Source: Limnephilus marmoratus
Taxonomy: Eukaryota > Arthropoda > Insecta > Trichoptera > Limnephilidae
Assembly: GCA_917880885.1 (NCBI GenBank)
Contig: OU862922.1
Coordinates: forward strand, 25,358,627-25,422,626
DNA: 64,000 nucleotides
Reading direction: 5' to 3'
Shown: positions 9,979 to 22,522 of the stretch, one piece after another
How positions within the stretch are numbered: the first letter of the stretch is position 1
Layout: each line of letters begins with the position of its first letter
Made by a program: the position numbers and the translations under genes
The notes under the pieces: model-generated
The model's database searches: none
Seen by the model: the letters and a program-made list of their open reading frames with translations, nothing else
Told to the model about the DNA's origin: nothing

Positions 9979-12738
9979 TATTTATTTATTTTTTATTTAT
10001 TTATTTATAAGAATATTGTACATTGCATAGTTTTTTTGTGGTGTTTCATCCGCCATGCTAGGGATATCCCTGTGTTATGGCGGGTGAAGTTTACAGATTT
10101 GAAATTATACATTTGTAATGGTTGATAAATAAAATTAGAAGTTGTACAGATTAAATTAAATTGCAAATTTTTTTTAATAATAATAATTAATTAATTAATA
10201 ATAATGTATTAATAAAAATAACAAAAATTAGTAATAATATTGTAATAATAAGTTGATAATAATACATATTATAAGAAATAGTAATTTAATTATTTGTTAA
10301 ATTAAGGAATTAAGGAACACCGTTTCTAATCATTATTTCTAGTTGTAAGGATCCATTGTGATAAATGTTTTTTAAAGGTGAGCGGTTGGGTTTCGGTTTT
10401 TAAGTTCTCAGGGAGAAGGTTAAATATTTTAGGAGCTAGGTATATGAAATGTCTTCGATCTGACGTGGTATGTAGTGTCGGTACATTGTAGTGTCGGTTG
10501 GTTATTGTTCTGGTCGTGTAATTATGATGTAAGAGAGTTTTTTTCTTATATTTGAACATGAAATGCGTTAAAGTAAATTTTAGATGGAGTTGCCGTATGT
10601 TTAGAACATTATATTCAGTGAAGAGTCGAGTGGAGGGGTATCTTGTCGGTCGCTTGTTGATAACACGTATTATCGTTTTTTGAGCTTTTGTAGGGGATCA
10701 ATACATTTATGAGCACAGCCGCCCCAAATTATGATGCCATATACTAATAGGGATTGGCAGAGAGCATAGTAAACTCTTTTTAGTGTTTGCGAATTCGGGG
10801 GATTAGACTGGCTAAATGCTGATTCCAACGAAGATGATGATCAATTAGGACCCCCAGGTATTTTGTATGGGAAACTTTTTCCAAATTTGGGCAGGTACAG
10901 GAAGAGTAAGGTCTTGGACAAGAGTGGATTGTTATTTTCTGGTTGTTAGTAGGTTGGGTAGCAGCAGACAGACTAAAGGTTAAAAATTTTGTTTTACCAG
11001 CATTGAGGGTGAGGAGATTATCATCTAACCAATTCTTTACAAGGCCTATGTCATATTGAGCTATGTCGAAAGCTCCTTTCCAGTTTTTATGTCGAGCTAT
11101 AAGCACAGTATCATCTGCAAAGGATATTAGTTATCCGGTTATGGGTAGGTTACAGAGTTTATTGATGTATATTAGGAATAGAATTGGGCCTAGAACACTT
11201 CCTTGTGGGACTCCGAATTGTATTGGCAAAGGGTTACTTACGGCCACGTTATTAATTTTCACGGTTTGTGATCTACCAGTAAGGTATGAGGAGAACCAGT
11301 TAAAAGTTGAATCCCGGATGCCTATTTGAGAGAGTCTTTCCAGAAGTATAGGGTGGGAAACTGTGTCGAATGCTTTGGCTAAGTCTAAGAATATGGCTAG
11401 GCAAGAATCGCCTTCGTTCAGGCTATTTGTGATGTTCTCAGTCAGATCTAAGATTGCAGATTCTGTACTAATTTTTTTTTGGAAGCCAAACTGATTGGGC
11501 GAGAGAATCTTCTGGGTTTCCAAATGGGAGATAAGTCTACTTTTAACAATTTTTGATAAGACACTTAGCAAAGAAATGGGTCTGTAGTTTTCGATATTTG
11601 TTTTGTCGCCACTCATATATTGGGATAACCGTTGCATGTTTTAGTTGGATAGGGAAGGAGCCGCTATTGAAGCTTAGATTTACAATGTGTTTTAACGGTG
11701 TGGTAATAAAGTGAGCTATGTGTTTTAGAATGTAAGGTGAAATGTTGTCAATACCTGCAGCACTATTTGTTTTTATGGAAAGTATTGTGTCAAAAATTTC
11801 TTTAGTGGATGTGGGGGCTAAGATGAGTGTGGGATGGAGAGAGTTCTGTAGTCTTACCCGTAAAGTTGGAAGGTTTTGGGTTTTATTTGTGGCTTTAAGA
11901 ATTTTGTTGGCTAAGTTCGTTCCGATGTTACTAAAATAATGGTTGGCGTGATCGGCTAAGGTTTTTGGGTCTTCGTGGACTTGAATATTTTTCCCATTAA
12001 TTACTAGTGATTGAATATTGAGTGAAGTTTTTTTATTTTCTGAGATGTCATTGACTACGTTCCAGATTACTTTACTGTCATATCCTGAATCTTCAATTTT
12101 TTTTTATAGTATTTTTGTTTGGTTATTATTAACAGGTTATTGCAAATATTACGATACTTTTTGTAGAAACGGAAGAATTGGGGGTGTGGGTTATTTAGTG
12201 CTTGTTTGTGGAGTCTGTCTCTTTTACGTATGCAGAAGATAAGGCCATTCGTAATCCAAGGTTTTAGCTTCCTTTTTTTGTTGGAGGCTGTTTTGGGGGG
12301 GAAAGAGGCGTAGTTAATGTGGGCAGTTAGTGATGCAGAAAACATTTCAAGAGCTGCGTTAACATTTTCAGAGAGTAGGGTAGACTCCCATTTTTCTTGT
12401 TCTACAGACTTTATCAGATGATCCATATTTACAATGTTATGAGAAGGATTACTAGACTTAAGGGGAGGAGATTTTGAGTTGTGTATTTCTAGGATGGTTG
12501 AGTAGTGGTCTGTCACCGAAGATTAAAATACAATTGATTTAGCGATTCGCTTTGTTCTGACCATGATGTGATCTATGCATGTCTTAGTAGTGAGTGTGAC
12601 TCGGGTAGGTATGTTGATGTATGGTATAAGGCCATGAAGACCCATTAGGTTTAGGTATTTTGTAGTATGAGGGCTAGCTTCGTTTAGGATGTCTATGTTG
12701 ATATCACCGATTATGATGAGATCCTTAGTTGTGTCATC
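9979..12738 (-). mobile_element. LINE C copy 1, cut by duplication junction
   Basis: CR1/Jockey-type LINE on the minus strand with a (TAAA)n-type 3' tail at about 9979-10010. It contains the same RT and linker pieces, with the same stops and frameshifts, as LINE C copy 2 (15193-18840). The endonuclease is cut at 12738 within DDTTKDLIIIGD, where the duplication junction joins it to a LINE A fragment. Coding pieces: linker 12067-12516, RT 11131-11637 and 10780-11106, C terminus 10326-10559. Confidence 0.85.
10326..12738 (-). pseudogene. LINE C copy 1 endonuclease-RT remnant
   Basis: Carries the last third of the endonuclease, the linker, and RT motifs A (FLDLAKAFDTVSH), B (GVPQGSVLGPILFLIYIN) and C (FADDT). 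An in-frame TAA lies just before the FADDT segment, and a frameshift follows at about 10780 before the C-terminal block (YNVPTLHTTSDRRHFIYLAPK, IFNLLPENLK). Because these lesions are shared with copy 2, they predate the duplication. The protein cannot be made from this copy. Confidence 0.85.
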
Positions 12739-13010
12739 AATATTTTTACACAGATATGTCTATTAGATAGATAATTTTTAAACAAATTTAGTAGATTTCC
12801 TCCGATTCCTATTGCTTCTAGAATATTTAATAATTTTTGCGGGTTAATTGTGTCAAACGCCTTGGAATTATCGATAAATAATACTAAAACATGCATTTTT
12901 TTATTTAATTCATTATTTACATAATTCGAGAAATCCTGTAATAATATTTCAGTACTCTTTTTCTTTTGAAAGCCAATTAACAATATTATCTTCAACTAAT
13001 TTATTTTCCA
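12739..13010 (-). pseudogene. LINE A RT fragment at duplication junction
   Basis: A 272-bp copy of 7526-7797 encoding the RT piece with FIDNSKAFDTIN. On its 3' (left) side it is fused to LINE C endonuclease sequence, giving the chimeric frame ending ICVKILMTQLRISS. The chimera is a by-product of the tandem duplication, not a gene. Confidence 0.85.
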
Positions 13011-13896
13011 TATCATAGGCAAATAATACCCTTTTTTATTATTGGAAACAATCATTCTAAGAAGTGGTTTGTAACCTGGATAGCGTCATGGATAAAAAAT
13101 ATAAGCCGATTTTATTTAAATGGAACTATTGACTTTTTATAAAAGTCTAAATGAATATTCAATTTTTATAACAACAACTCTCTTTTTATAATGATATATT
13201 ACCTTGATGGGAATAACCTTCAAAAGTTATAAAAAGAGAGTTTTTCTTATAAAAATTGAATTTTAATATTTAAATTGCATTTGTCCGTTAATATTAAAAT
13301 TTGAGAGACTATTTAATCTGCTTTCGAAAACAGTACTTCATTTTGGTACACATCACAAAACTGCAAATCTATTTGAAAATTAATGTCATGCGGGATTATT
13401 TTATTACTTCAAATCCAAAATATCTAAATTCCTAAAGGGTTAAAAGTAAAGGTGAAACTTCGGGAACATCTTTGATATTCTGCTCTTTCATTCAATCCCA
13501 TTTGCTCCAGATGGTTGGTTTCTTGAGAGCACCGCTGACTCGGGTCTTTTCGGGCGTCTTTCCCCTATTGTCAACATTAGTAGTTTCTTATATCGGTTTC
13601 ACTTTCTTTTCACAGAGTGGTCTATTTCGACCATCGATTCAATTCATTGTTTATCTTCCCCACTTTGCCCCTATTTGGAATTCAGCGCTGCTGGTGTATG
13701 TGGTGGAAAAGAGTGAATTTACTTTTCACAAATTGAAGTACCGTAAAAGTAACTTACTTCGCTTCAGTTTTCGATTGTTGTTATTATCTATCTTTTTTTT
13801 AAATATATATATATTTTTTTAAAAGTATACCCACAGTTTAAGGAAGCTTTGACTGTCCAACTAGGATGGTCTCCAGTTCTAGGATATTTATATAAT
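13011..13896. other. Duplicate of the 7.8-8.7 kb non-coding stretch
   Basis: Copy of 7798-8683, including the inverted repeat (now about 13161-13260) and the motif-free 116-codon frame at 13472-13822, which differs at one codon. Confidence 0.5.
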
Positions 13897-14438
13897 TTAT
13901 TTATTTATTTATTACAACAAAGTATTACGAAATTTGGAAATGAACATTGTAAGGATGAGGACGGTACATGAAAGCAAAGACAAACAGAGAAAATAGAAGA
14001 AAATAGAAGATTCAAGTCAAGACTTTGCAAAAATAAGAGTAAATATAAAATATCTCCAGTTGTTTAAAGAGCGACAGATCTCATTTAAGCTAATACCAAA
14101 AAAATCAAGGTCTTGGCGTGAGTTGACCATTCTACACATTCTGGACAGTGGTGAGTTATAACCATAATTAGTCCAGTGCTGATTTAAGAAAAGCAGGTCT
14201 TTATTTCTACGTTACTATAGTCTACGAGAAGGTATATTGAATGTGATGAGTTGTAGTAATGTAGGTGAATCGATTAAACAGTCAATAATTTTGAAGAAAC
14301 AAATAAGATCAGATTTTTCCGATGGTCTTCTAAAGGAGAAAGGTTTGGAGTTTGTTCAATTTCAGCATACGAGTAATTGCCTCGCTCTAAACCTAGCTTC
14401 CATTGTTAGTATTAATAAAGTTATTATTCGTAAAAATC
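13897..14438 (-). pseudogene. LINE B, RT C-terminal fragment (copy 2)
   Basis: Copy of 8684-9225 with a two-base difference at 14079-14080. Same decayed RT C terminus and same A/T-rich 3' tail. Confidence 0.65.
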
Positions 14439-15192
14439 TTTGGTCGAGAAAAAGGTTTTTAACCATTTCAAACTCCAATACGGATCACGACAATGAGTCA
14501 TCGAGCTCATCGGACAAAAACTAGCTCCCGAGTTACAAAAACGTGTGTCCTCTTACACTAGCAATAAGCATGATCTTAAAGAACTACAGATCTTCAATCG
14601 AAACAAAATAGTACCTACTGAGATACTGGCTAAAATACAATATCTTTATAGAGGATTACAGAGAGACTATTTTGAAATATGATAAAAAAATCCGTTTTTT
14701 TGTTTTGTTTAGGAACTAACGTAAGATGAAATTTTCTCCGATTAATTTGTAGGAACTTGTCGAAAAGGATCAGAAAAAGAGTGGTAAGATAACTGAGCCG
14801 TCCAAAATAATCTTTCCTTCGGCTAGGTCAAATGAAATCAGATCGTCCCAAGGACTCATTACCCCTTGGGGCAAAGATGGACATTTTTACGGTAGGCACT
14901 GACTTTAAATCGTGTCACCATGATGGTAGTTCTGGGACAGAAATAATCATTACGATTAGAATAACAATTTTGCTACCTACAACCAAACTTAACGGACTTT
15001 CGGGTCTCGTGAAACCGTATAAAACTAATTACACCTTAGAATATTTACTGTAACCGCGACAGACCATACTCAGTGCGATAGTCCTTAATTTTAATAAATA
15101 TGTACATAATACCCTTTTAAAAATAAAACCCTCAGAGGGCTCTGAGTAGTTTACGAAAAATCCCACGGTTACTCTCAATAGACGCGATGAAA

Positions 15193-18100
15193 TATTTATT
15201 TATTTTTTATTTATTTATTTATAAGAATATTGTACATTGCATAGTTTTTTTGTGGTGTTTCATCCGCCATGCTAGGGATATCCCTGTGTTATGGCGGGTG
15301 AAGTTTACAGATTTGAAATTATACATTTGTAATGGTTGATAAATAAAATTAGAAGTTGTACAGATTAAATTAAATTGCAAATTTTTTTTAATAATAATAA
15401 TTAATTAATTAATAATAATGTATTAATAAAAATAACAAAAATTAGTAATAATATTGTAATAATAAGTTGATAATAATATATATTATAAGAAATAGTAATT
15501 TAATTATTTGTTAAATTAAGGAATTAAGGAACACCGTTTCTAATCATTATTTCTAGTTGTAAGGATCCATTGTGATAAATGTTTTTTAAAGGTGAGCGGT
15601 TGGGTTTCGGTTTTTAAGTTCTCAGGGAGAAGGTTAAATATTTTAGGAGCTAGGTATATGAAATGTCTTCGATCTGACGTGGTATGTAGTGTCGGTACAT
15701 TGTAGTGTCGGTTGGTTATTGTTCTGGTCGTGTAATTATGATGTAAGAGAGTTTTTTTCTTATATTTGAACATGAAATGCGTTAAAGTAAATTTTAGATG
15801 GAGTTGCCGTATGTTTAGAACATTATATTCAGTGAAGAGTCGAGTGGAGGGGTATCTTGTCGGTCGCTTGTTGATAACACGTATTATCGTTTTTTGAGCT
15901 TTTGTAGGGGATCAATACATTTATGAGCACAGCCGCCCCAAATTATGATGCCATATACTAATAGGGATTGGCAGAGAGCATAGTAAACTCTTTTTAGTGT
16001 TTGCGAATTCGGGGGATTAGACTGGCTAAATGCTGATTCCAACGAAGATGATGATCAATTAGGACCCCCAGGTATTTTGTATGGGAAACTTTTTCCAAAT
16101 TTGGGCAGGTACAGGAAGAGTAAGGTCTTGGACAAGAGTGGATTGTTATTTTCTGGTTGTTAGTAGGTTGGGTAGCAGCAGACAGACTAAAGGTTAAAAA
16201 TTTTGTTTTACCAGCATTGAGGGTGAGGAGATTATCATCTAACCAATTCTTTACAAGGCCTATGTCATATTGAGCTATGTCGAAAGCTCCTTTCCAGTTT
16301 TTATGTCGAGCTATAAGCACAGTATCATCTGCAAAGGATATTAGTTATCCGGTTATGGGTAGGTTACAGAGTTTATTGATGTATATTAGGAATAGAATTG
16401 GGCCTAGAACACTTCCTTGTGGGACTCCGAATTGTATTGGCAAAGGGTTACTTACGGCCACGTTATTAATTTTCACGGTTTGTGATCTACCAGTAAGGTA
16501 TGAGGAGAACCAGTTAAAAGTTGAATCCCGGATGCCTATTTGAGAGAGTCTTTCCAGAAGTATAGGGTGGGAAACTGTGTCGAATGCTTTGGCTAAGTCT
16601 AAGAATATGGCTAGGCAAGAATCGCCTTCGTTCAGGCTATTTGTGATGTTCTCAGTCAGATCTAAGATTGCAGATTCTGTACTAATTTTTTTTTGGAAGC
16701 CAAACTGATTGGGCGAGAGAATCTTCTGGGTTTCCAAATGGGAGATAAGTCTACTTTTAACAATTTTTGATAAGACACTTAGCAAAGAAATGGGTCTGTA
16801 GTTTTCGATATTTGTTTTGTCGCCACTCATATATTGGGATAACCGTTGCATGTTTTAGTTGGATAGGGAAGGAGCCGCTATTGAAGCTTAGATTTACAAT
16901 GTGTTTTAACGGTGTGGTAATAAAGTGAGCTATGTGTTTTAGAATGTAAGGTGAAATGTTGTCAATACCTGCAGCACTATTTGTTTTTATGGAAAGTATT
17001 GTGTCAAAAATTTCTTTAGTGGATGTGGGGGCTAAGATGAGTGTGGGATGGAGAGAGTTCTGTAGTCTTACCCGTAAAGTTGGAAGGTTTTGGGTTTTAT
17101 TTGTGGCTTTAAGAATTTTGTTGGCTAAGTTCGTTCCGATGTTACTAAAATAATGGTTGGCGTGATCGGCTAAGGTTTTTGGGTCTTCGTGGACTTGAAT
17201 ATTTTTCCCATTAATTACTAGTGATTGAATATTGAGTGAAGTTTTTTTATTTTCTGAGATGTCATTGACTACGTTCCAGATTACTTTACTGTCATATCCT
17301 GAATCTTCAATTTTTTTTTATAGTATTTTTGTTTGGTTATTATTAACAGGTTATTGCAAATATTACGATACTTTTTGTAGAAACGGAAGAATTGGGGGTG
17401 TGGGTTATTTAGTGCTTGTTTGTGGAGTCTGTCTCTTTTACGTATGCAGAAGATAAGGCCATTCGTAATCCAAGGTTTTAGCTTCCTTTTTTTGTTGGAG
17501 GCTGTTTTGGGGGGGAAAGAGGCGTAGTTAATGTGGGCAGTTAGTGATGCAGAAAACATTTCAAGAGCTGCGTTAACATTTTCAGAGAGTAGGGTAGACT
17601 CCCATTTTTCTTGTTCTACAGACTTTATCAGATGATCCATATTTACAATGTTATGAGAAGGATTACTAGACTTAAGGGGAGGAGATTTTGAGTTGTGTAT
17701 TTCTAGGATGGTTGAGTAGTGGTCTGTCACCGAAGATTAAAATACAATTGATTTAGCGATTCGCTTTGTTCTGACCATGATGTGATCTATGCATGTCTTA
17801 GTAGTGAGTGTGACTCGGGTAGGTATGTTGATGTATGGTATAAGGCCATGAAGACCCATTAGGTTTAGGTATTTTGTAGTATGAGGGCTAGCTTCGTTTA
17901 GGATGTCTATGTTGATATCACCGATTATGATGAGATCCTTAGTTGTGTCATCAATATTTTTTTCAAGCGAGTAGAGAAAAGAGGATACATTATTGGACTT
18001 AGGGGAGCGATATATGGCGAAGACATTTAAGTTGTCAATTGTGATTTTGAGGCAATTTGCATGGTCAACTGTAGTTTCAGACACTGTAGGGTTTAAGTAG

Positions 18101-18840
18101 GATTTGACATAAACTATGACCCCATCAGATTGGGACCTGTGTCGAATTGTATTATACACAGAGTAGTTGTTGATTATCTTCGGGATATAATTTGCATTAA
18201 TCCAGCACTCTGACAGAACAATTATATCGAATTCATTTCCTAAGTCAGTTAGGAGTACAAGTAAATTGTCGAAGTTTTTATTGAGGCTACGGATATTCAT
18301 GGCAAATATTTTTAGTGCTTTAGGTGTTGAGATAATTTTTTTATATGCATTTATGTCGTTTGTTGTTTGAACCGTGATGTTAAGAAAATTATCGATAGAG
18401 TTTGTTGGGTCCATTTTTAACGTCTGTGTATGGTGGGGGTTTGATTACAACAGAGACATTGTAAGTTAAGTGGATGTGTAACGATAGTGGAAAACCGAAG
18501 CAATTAATGCTTTTAGTTTCTCTAATGATTTCAGAAATAAAGCGAGAAAGTACACATAGAAGAACTACGATCATTTGGTTATTTACATGTATTGAAAGTA
18601 TGAGATTGGGCTTTGTCAAGATGGTATGAACTAAGACAGTTAAGCGAAGTAAAACAATCAAAAATATTAAAGGAATAATTATAATCATGAGTATCGGAGG
18701 AATCATAAGGACATAGGGAGTTAAAATAAAGTTAGTTGTGAGAAGGATTCGAATTCGTGGAATGTAGAGGCGTATATTAGGATCGTTTAAGTCATTGTAA
18801 AAGTCATAGCAGATTATCAATAGAAACTCAACATCGCGAT
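15193..18840 (-). mobile_element. LINE C copy 2, near full length (CR1/Jockey-like)
   Basis: The most complete LINE in the window. On the minus strand it runs from a 5' region near 18840, through endonuclease (17737-18414), linker (17281-17730), RT (about 15994-16851) and C terminus (15540-15773), to a 3' UTR and (TAAA)n tail at about 15193-15222. A 143-codon hydrophobic frame (18389-18820, minus) overlaps its 5' end; I recognise no ORF1 motif (no CCHC knuckle) and treat it as 5' UTR or chance. Confidence 0.85.
15540..18414 (-). pseudogene. LINE C copy 2 APE endonuclease-reverse transcriptase
   Basis: Endonuclease motifs in order: AMNIRSLNKNFDNL, VLSECWI (catalytic E), IYRSPKSN, IIGDINIDIL (D and N of the GD-N motif) and TCIDHIM (D-H). 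Breaks then follow: in-frame TAA at 17737-17739, a frameshift in the A run near 17315, a compensating shift near 16840, and RT motifs A (FLDLAKAFDTVSH) and B (GVPQGSVLGPILF). A TAA follows before FADDTVLIA, and there is another shift near 15990 before the C-terminal block ending at 15540. An intact protein would be about 900-950 residues, normal for the clade. Confidence 0.85.
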
Positions 18841-18877
18841 TTGCTATGTCGGGAGTAAGAAAATATTAGTGTTTAAT

Positions 18878-19210
18878 TCTACTAATTATTATAAAGATGG
18901 ATGTATGTATGTTTGTTACTCATTTACGCAAAAAATACCGAACGGACCCAAAAAATTCTTTCACTAATAGAAAGCTACATTAATTGCTAGTAATAATATA
19001 TTGGTATGCGCTGGCGTTATGAAATTATTTATTATACGTTTATTGTCCAGACGACACGCTAAGCAAATCGTTGCTTGGTAATTATAAGTAATTATTTGAT
19101 TGCGCTGTCATTTTGTTATTTGTTTAGGTTACTATGGAGATCCCTTTGATAGATAAAATTCAAATATGTATAAAATACTAATATTATTAATATTGTTTTT
19201 AAAACAAACT
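18878..19210 (+). repeat. Possible Helitron-like element start
   Basis: TCTACTAATTATTATAAAGA followed by short GTATGTTTGTTACTC runs resembles the 5' end of insect nonautonomous Helitrons (compare 49586). No 3' CTRR end was located nearby, so the extent is a guess. Confidence 0.3.
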
Positions 19211-19380
19211 ATTAAATAAACTAAGTTATTTGTTTTTGGGGTGTTATGTCGTATTTCGGACACTGCAAACTGCAACGCTGTCCGAAAGATTGACTAAAGG
19301 AGGAGGTAGCGCAACACGGCATAACACCCCAAAAACAAATAACGAAAATACTTTTGGCCGTGAAAATCTAAAAACGTATT
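19211..19380 (-). repeat. Hairpin repeat H, copy 1
   Basis: Inverted arms GTTATTTGTTTTTGGGGTGT (about 19226-19250) and its complement (about 19318-19345) enclose a loop of about 70 bp that has its own smaller inverted repeat (TTTCGGACA/TGTCCGAAA). Flanked on the right by TTTTGGCCGTGAAAATCTA, also seen at 50540 and 62755 (inverted). Non-coding. Confidence 0.7.
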
Positions 19381-19964
19381 TTTACTTATCCCGAGAATTT
19401 TTTTAGCGTACGGCGCTTATTTCATTGGCGCGAATGCTAAAATAAATTTATTTCTTTGGAAGGTGGGGGAGGAGGTGGGGATATTTGAAGCATGAAGAAC
19501 CATAATGAATATCTGACGTATTAATCAATAAATAATAATCTATCTTATTGTATGAGTATATTGCAACAAAATTAACGAGAAAATACGCATTCATCTCATA
19601 TCAATTCCTCGAACTCATCCAGTCTTTCAATTTAACCTTATACGTCTTAATCTTTCCTTTCATAATAAATGTTAATTGAGGTAGGTAGCATTTCGTACTT
19701 CTGAGAATGGTTCATTATATAAAGGGTAAAAGCCTAATATAATATCCCTAGATTACTGTCAATTATAACTTGTAGTTCGAGGTAATTAATAAATTAAATA
19801 ATAATACTGGCTTAATTTTGTAAAATATTGCCTCAAAAGCGCTTTACGAGGCTAGAAAATAAATTTAAACTGTAATTTTATACTAATCTTAAAACATCGC
19901 ACAAATTTGATTTAGATTCAACGCAGCTTTATTAAAAGAAATTTGTTTCTTTCTTACCGGTCTC

Positions 19965-20657
19965 TTAAGAGGGTATAACCAGAGAAAACCAGAAATATGT
20001 CATTTTAAAATCAGATTTCAGACGTATTGACTCTTTTCCACAAAAAAATTATAAATGGATTTCGAAAGATTGTTTTTTTATCTAGCATTCGCATGTTTTA
20101 AATTTTGAGAAAAAATGTTTATTTTAAGTACAATAAGGTTATACCATGGGTCATTGGCAGATTTGTTAAATTTTCAAAAAAAAATTGTATTTTACCACAG
20201 CCATTTCAAATCATATAATCATGCAGTGAAATAAATCAATACTTTTAATTTAAGTTTAAATAAAATCATTAAAAAATATATAAGTACATGTGTTTCTTGA
20301 CGAAAATTGGTCCTTTTGTGTATTTATTTGCGCACTTTCACACTAATACATTTCAGATTTTTTAACATTTTTATTTAACTTAGACATTATTGAAAAATGA
20401 TAAATACTTATAATAAAAAAATAATTACAAAAAGTACATTTTTTTCAACAGTTTTATCATCACGCCTTTCAGCATTTTTGGATGTAGGTATAAATTAAAG
20501 CAAATTTGGAATGAAATAAAATCGATATTGAGTTATAATTTTAAAAAGCGGGTACGGAGAATAATTAATCTATCTCATTGTAACCACCCTGCACGATTGG
20601 AAGAGAACTTTCGACGAAATGTGGATTTTCGGCCGCTGGCTGGTTAAACGCTCTTAA
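19965..20657 (+). mobile_element. TTAA-flanked TIR element X, copy 1
   Basis: 685 bp between two TTAA sites (19965-19968, 20654-20657). Inverted termini are GAGGGTATAACCAG and, on the other strand, GAGCGTTTAACCAG. A TTAA TSD is typical of piggyBac, but the termini do not start with CCC, so the superfamily is open. No transposase. Further copies: 43209-44318 and, minus strand, about 52725-53135. Confidence 0.75.
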
Positions 20658-20660
20658 GAG

Positions 20661-22047
20661 GAATATAAACGCTAGAAATATTTCGATTCTCAGGCCTGCA
20701 AATTTTAAAATTGAGCCACTTATTTGCACGAGGCAAGTAAGCGAAAAAGTGGTTTTTATTTATTTTGTGCATAATTTTATAAGAACGAAAAAAAGTTAGA
20801 ACATAGAAAACCTCAAAAATAGCCTTAGCCGTAGAGGGGTATTTTTAAAAAATTGTTTCTTGTATTGCTTCATAGTTAAGTAATGCAAAAACATTTTTTT
20901 TAGTGGTTTGCGCTTATATTTTTTGTTATGTAAATAATAATTTTATTGTAATTCCGATACATAGAAAAGCTAGTAAAAGCTTCAATTTATCCGTAGCATA
21001 TTTTTTGATGTTCATACTGAAAGCCGGTTCGTCGTAAAGATTAATCTAAATAGTATCAAAATAGGATTTCACGTATAACTTCAAAAAATATACAATATAA
21101 ATATGCATTCTTCATCTTAACGGTGAAATTCGCGAAAAAGTTTTATAGGTACTTTTAAATATTCAATAATATTATTAGTCAATTCCTTTTCTATTATCTG
21201 TGGTCAATTCATAAAAACAGTTTATTTAACCCTAGAAAGATAATCATATTTTGATGTTCGGTAAAGATAGTCATTCCTAAAATTGACGCATGAGTTTTAA
21301 CTAGCTGTAATATTTTATTTGTTAATTTATTTGAATGAACCAATCGGTATTATATTTTTACCAACAAATGATACAAGAAATACAACAATTTGTGAATATA
21401 TACTTATTTGTTATATGAAAAAAAACGAAACGTGAAACTTCTTCAATAATTAACAAAACTAAGAAATTTTATTTTTTCTCAATCACTTATTTTTTTACTA
21501 ATAATCAGCCTTTTTGACTAATGTAATAAATAATTAAGATACATTATATTTAATAATAACATATAGTTACATACAAATAAATTGGTGCAGTTGTGGAACG
21601 TATCAATATTATGCTTTTTGACTCATGCGGTCGTTTATCTCAAAACTGGTGACACCTAACTCAGCGACGCGCGTGCCCCACGGAAGGTCCAAGCAGCAAG
21701 TGAGATGTCTGAAAAGCACAGCGACGGATTCGCACTAATTAGAAAAAGAGAGCAATAATTCTAGCATGCACGTGTAAATTTTACGTAGACTATCTTTCCA
21801 GGGTTAAAAGAAACAAAAATTAAAACGGAGTTCTACAAATTAAACTTGAGAACAATAAAAATATTGTAGGTACGAGTACAATTTGGTCGAGTAATAAGTT
21901 GTAACAAAAAGCTGAATGTCAACTCTGCAACCCTCTGTAGAAGAAAAAGTATTTGTCTATCGATATTTATGTTCTATCTCTGATTATTTTTACCTAAATA
22001 TCTTCCTTATTATCAACATCCTAATGCCATCAACAGATAGTGTCTAA
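20661..22047. other. No recognised feature
   Basis: About 1.4 kb of AT-rich sequence with no ORF over 60 codons of interest and no repeat partner found by eye. Confidence 0.5.
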
Positions 22048-22522
22048 GAAAAAGTCACCTGGAATTTGCTTCTCAAATATGGAATCCTCAATATAAAATT
22101 TATATTAAACGCATTGAAGCCATCCAAAGAAAATTTGTCCATCATTTAAATTTATAGTTTAATATTGGTTATCGTGACATAAACAGCATGCTGGACTTTT
22201 ATGGACTTAAAACATTAAAAATTAGAAGAGACTCTTCAGATATAATATATCTTCATATAATTATCAATGATTTTATTGATTGTTCGCCCCTTTTGGCTGA
22301 GATCAATTTTAGAGTCCCAGGTGTTAGAACCAGAGAAAAATCACTTTTTCATCTTCAAAAATGTTCCACTAATCTCAGACAAAATGCTTTTATATTCAGA
22401 GCGTGCAATGTATTTAATAAGAATTTTAATAACATAGACATATTCTCATGTAATTCAAGTAGTTTTAAAAAGTACGTCATAGCTAACATTAAATAATTAT
22501 TTATTTATTTATTTATTATTTA
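22048..22522 (+). pseudogene. LINE RT C-terminal fragment (plus)
   Basis: The frame from 22048 reads SHLEFASQIWNPQYK, RIEAIQRKFVHHL, a stop, then IGYRDINSMLDFYGLKTLKI, FIDCSPLLAEINFRVPG and RACNVFNKNF, ending at 22496: the thumb and C-terminal domain of a CR1/Jockey-type RT. It is 5'-truncated and has lost the catalytic YADD core. The (TTTA)n run at 22498-22522 serves as its tail and also abuts the tail of the opposite LINE. Confidence 0.75.

Larger units (their letters stand above)
7526..12738. repeat. 5.2-kb tandem duplication, unit 1
   Basis: Repeated almost exactly at 12739-17952. Differences I found by eye: A8304/G13517; AA 8866-8867/TC 14079-14080; one extra T in the run near 14694; C10265/T15479. 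Unit 1 starts inside the RT of LINE A and ends inside the endonuclease of LINE C. The 9-mer AATATTTTT stands at both ends and at the junction (7526-7534, 12739-12747, 17953-17961). Confidence 0.9.
12739..17952. repeat. 5.2-kb tandem duplication, unit 2
   Basis: Second copy of the unit, offset 5213 bp and then 5214 bp after one T insertion. At its left junction a 272-bp piece of LINE A RT is fused directly to the truncated endonuclease of LINE C. At its right end the sequence continues into the upstream part of LINE C, showing that this is the original right-hand context. Very recent duplication or assembly duplication. Confidence 0.9.

Noticed and set aside
12018..12242. Plus-strand ORFs at 11063-12242 and their copies at 16277-17456
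   Set aside because: Antisense to the LINE C endonuclease-RT coding strand.
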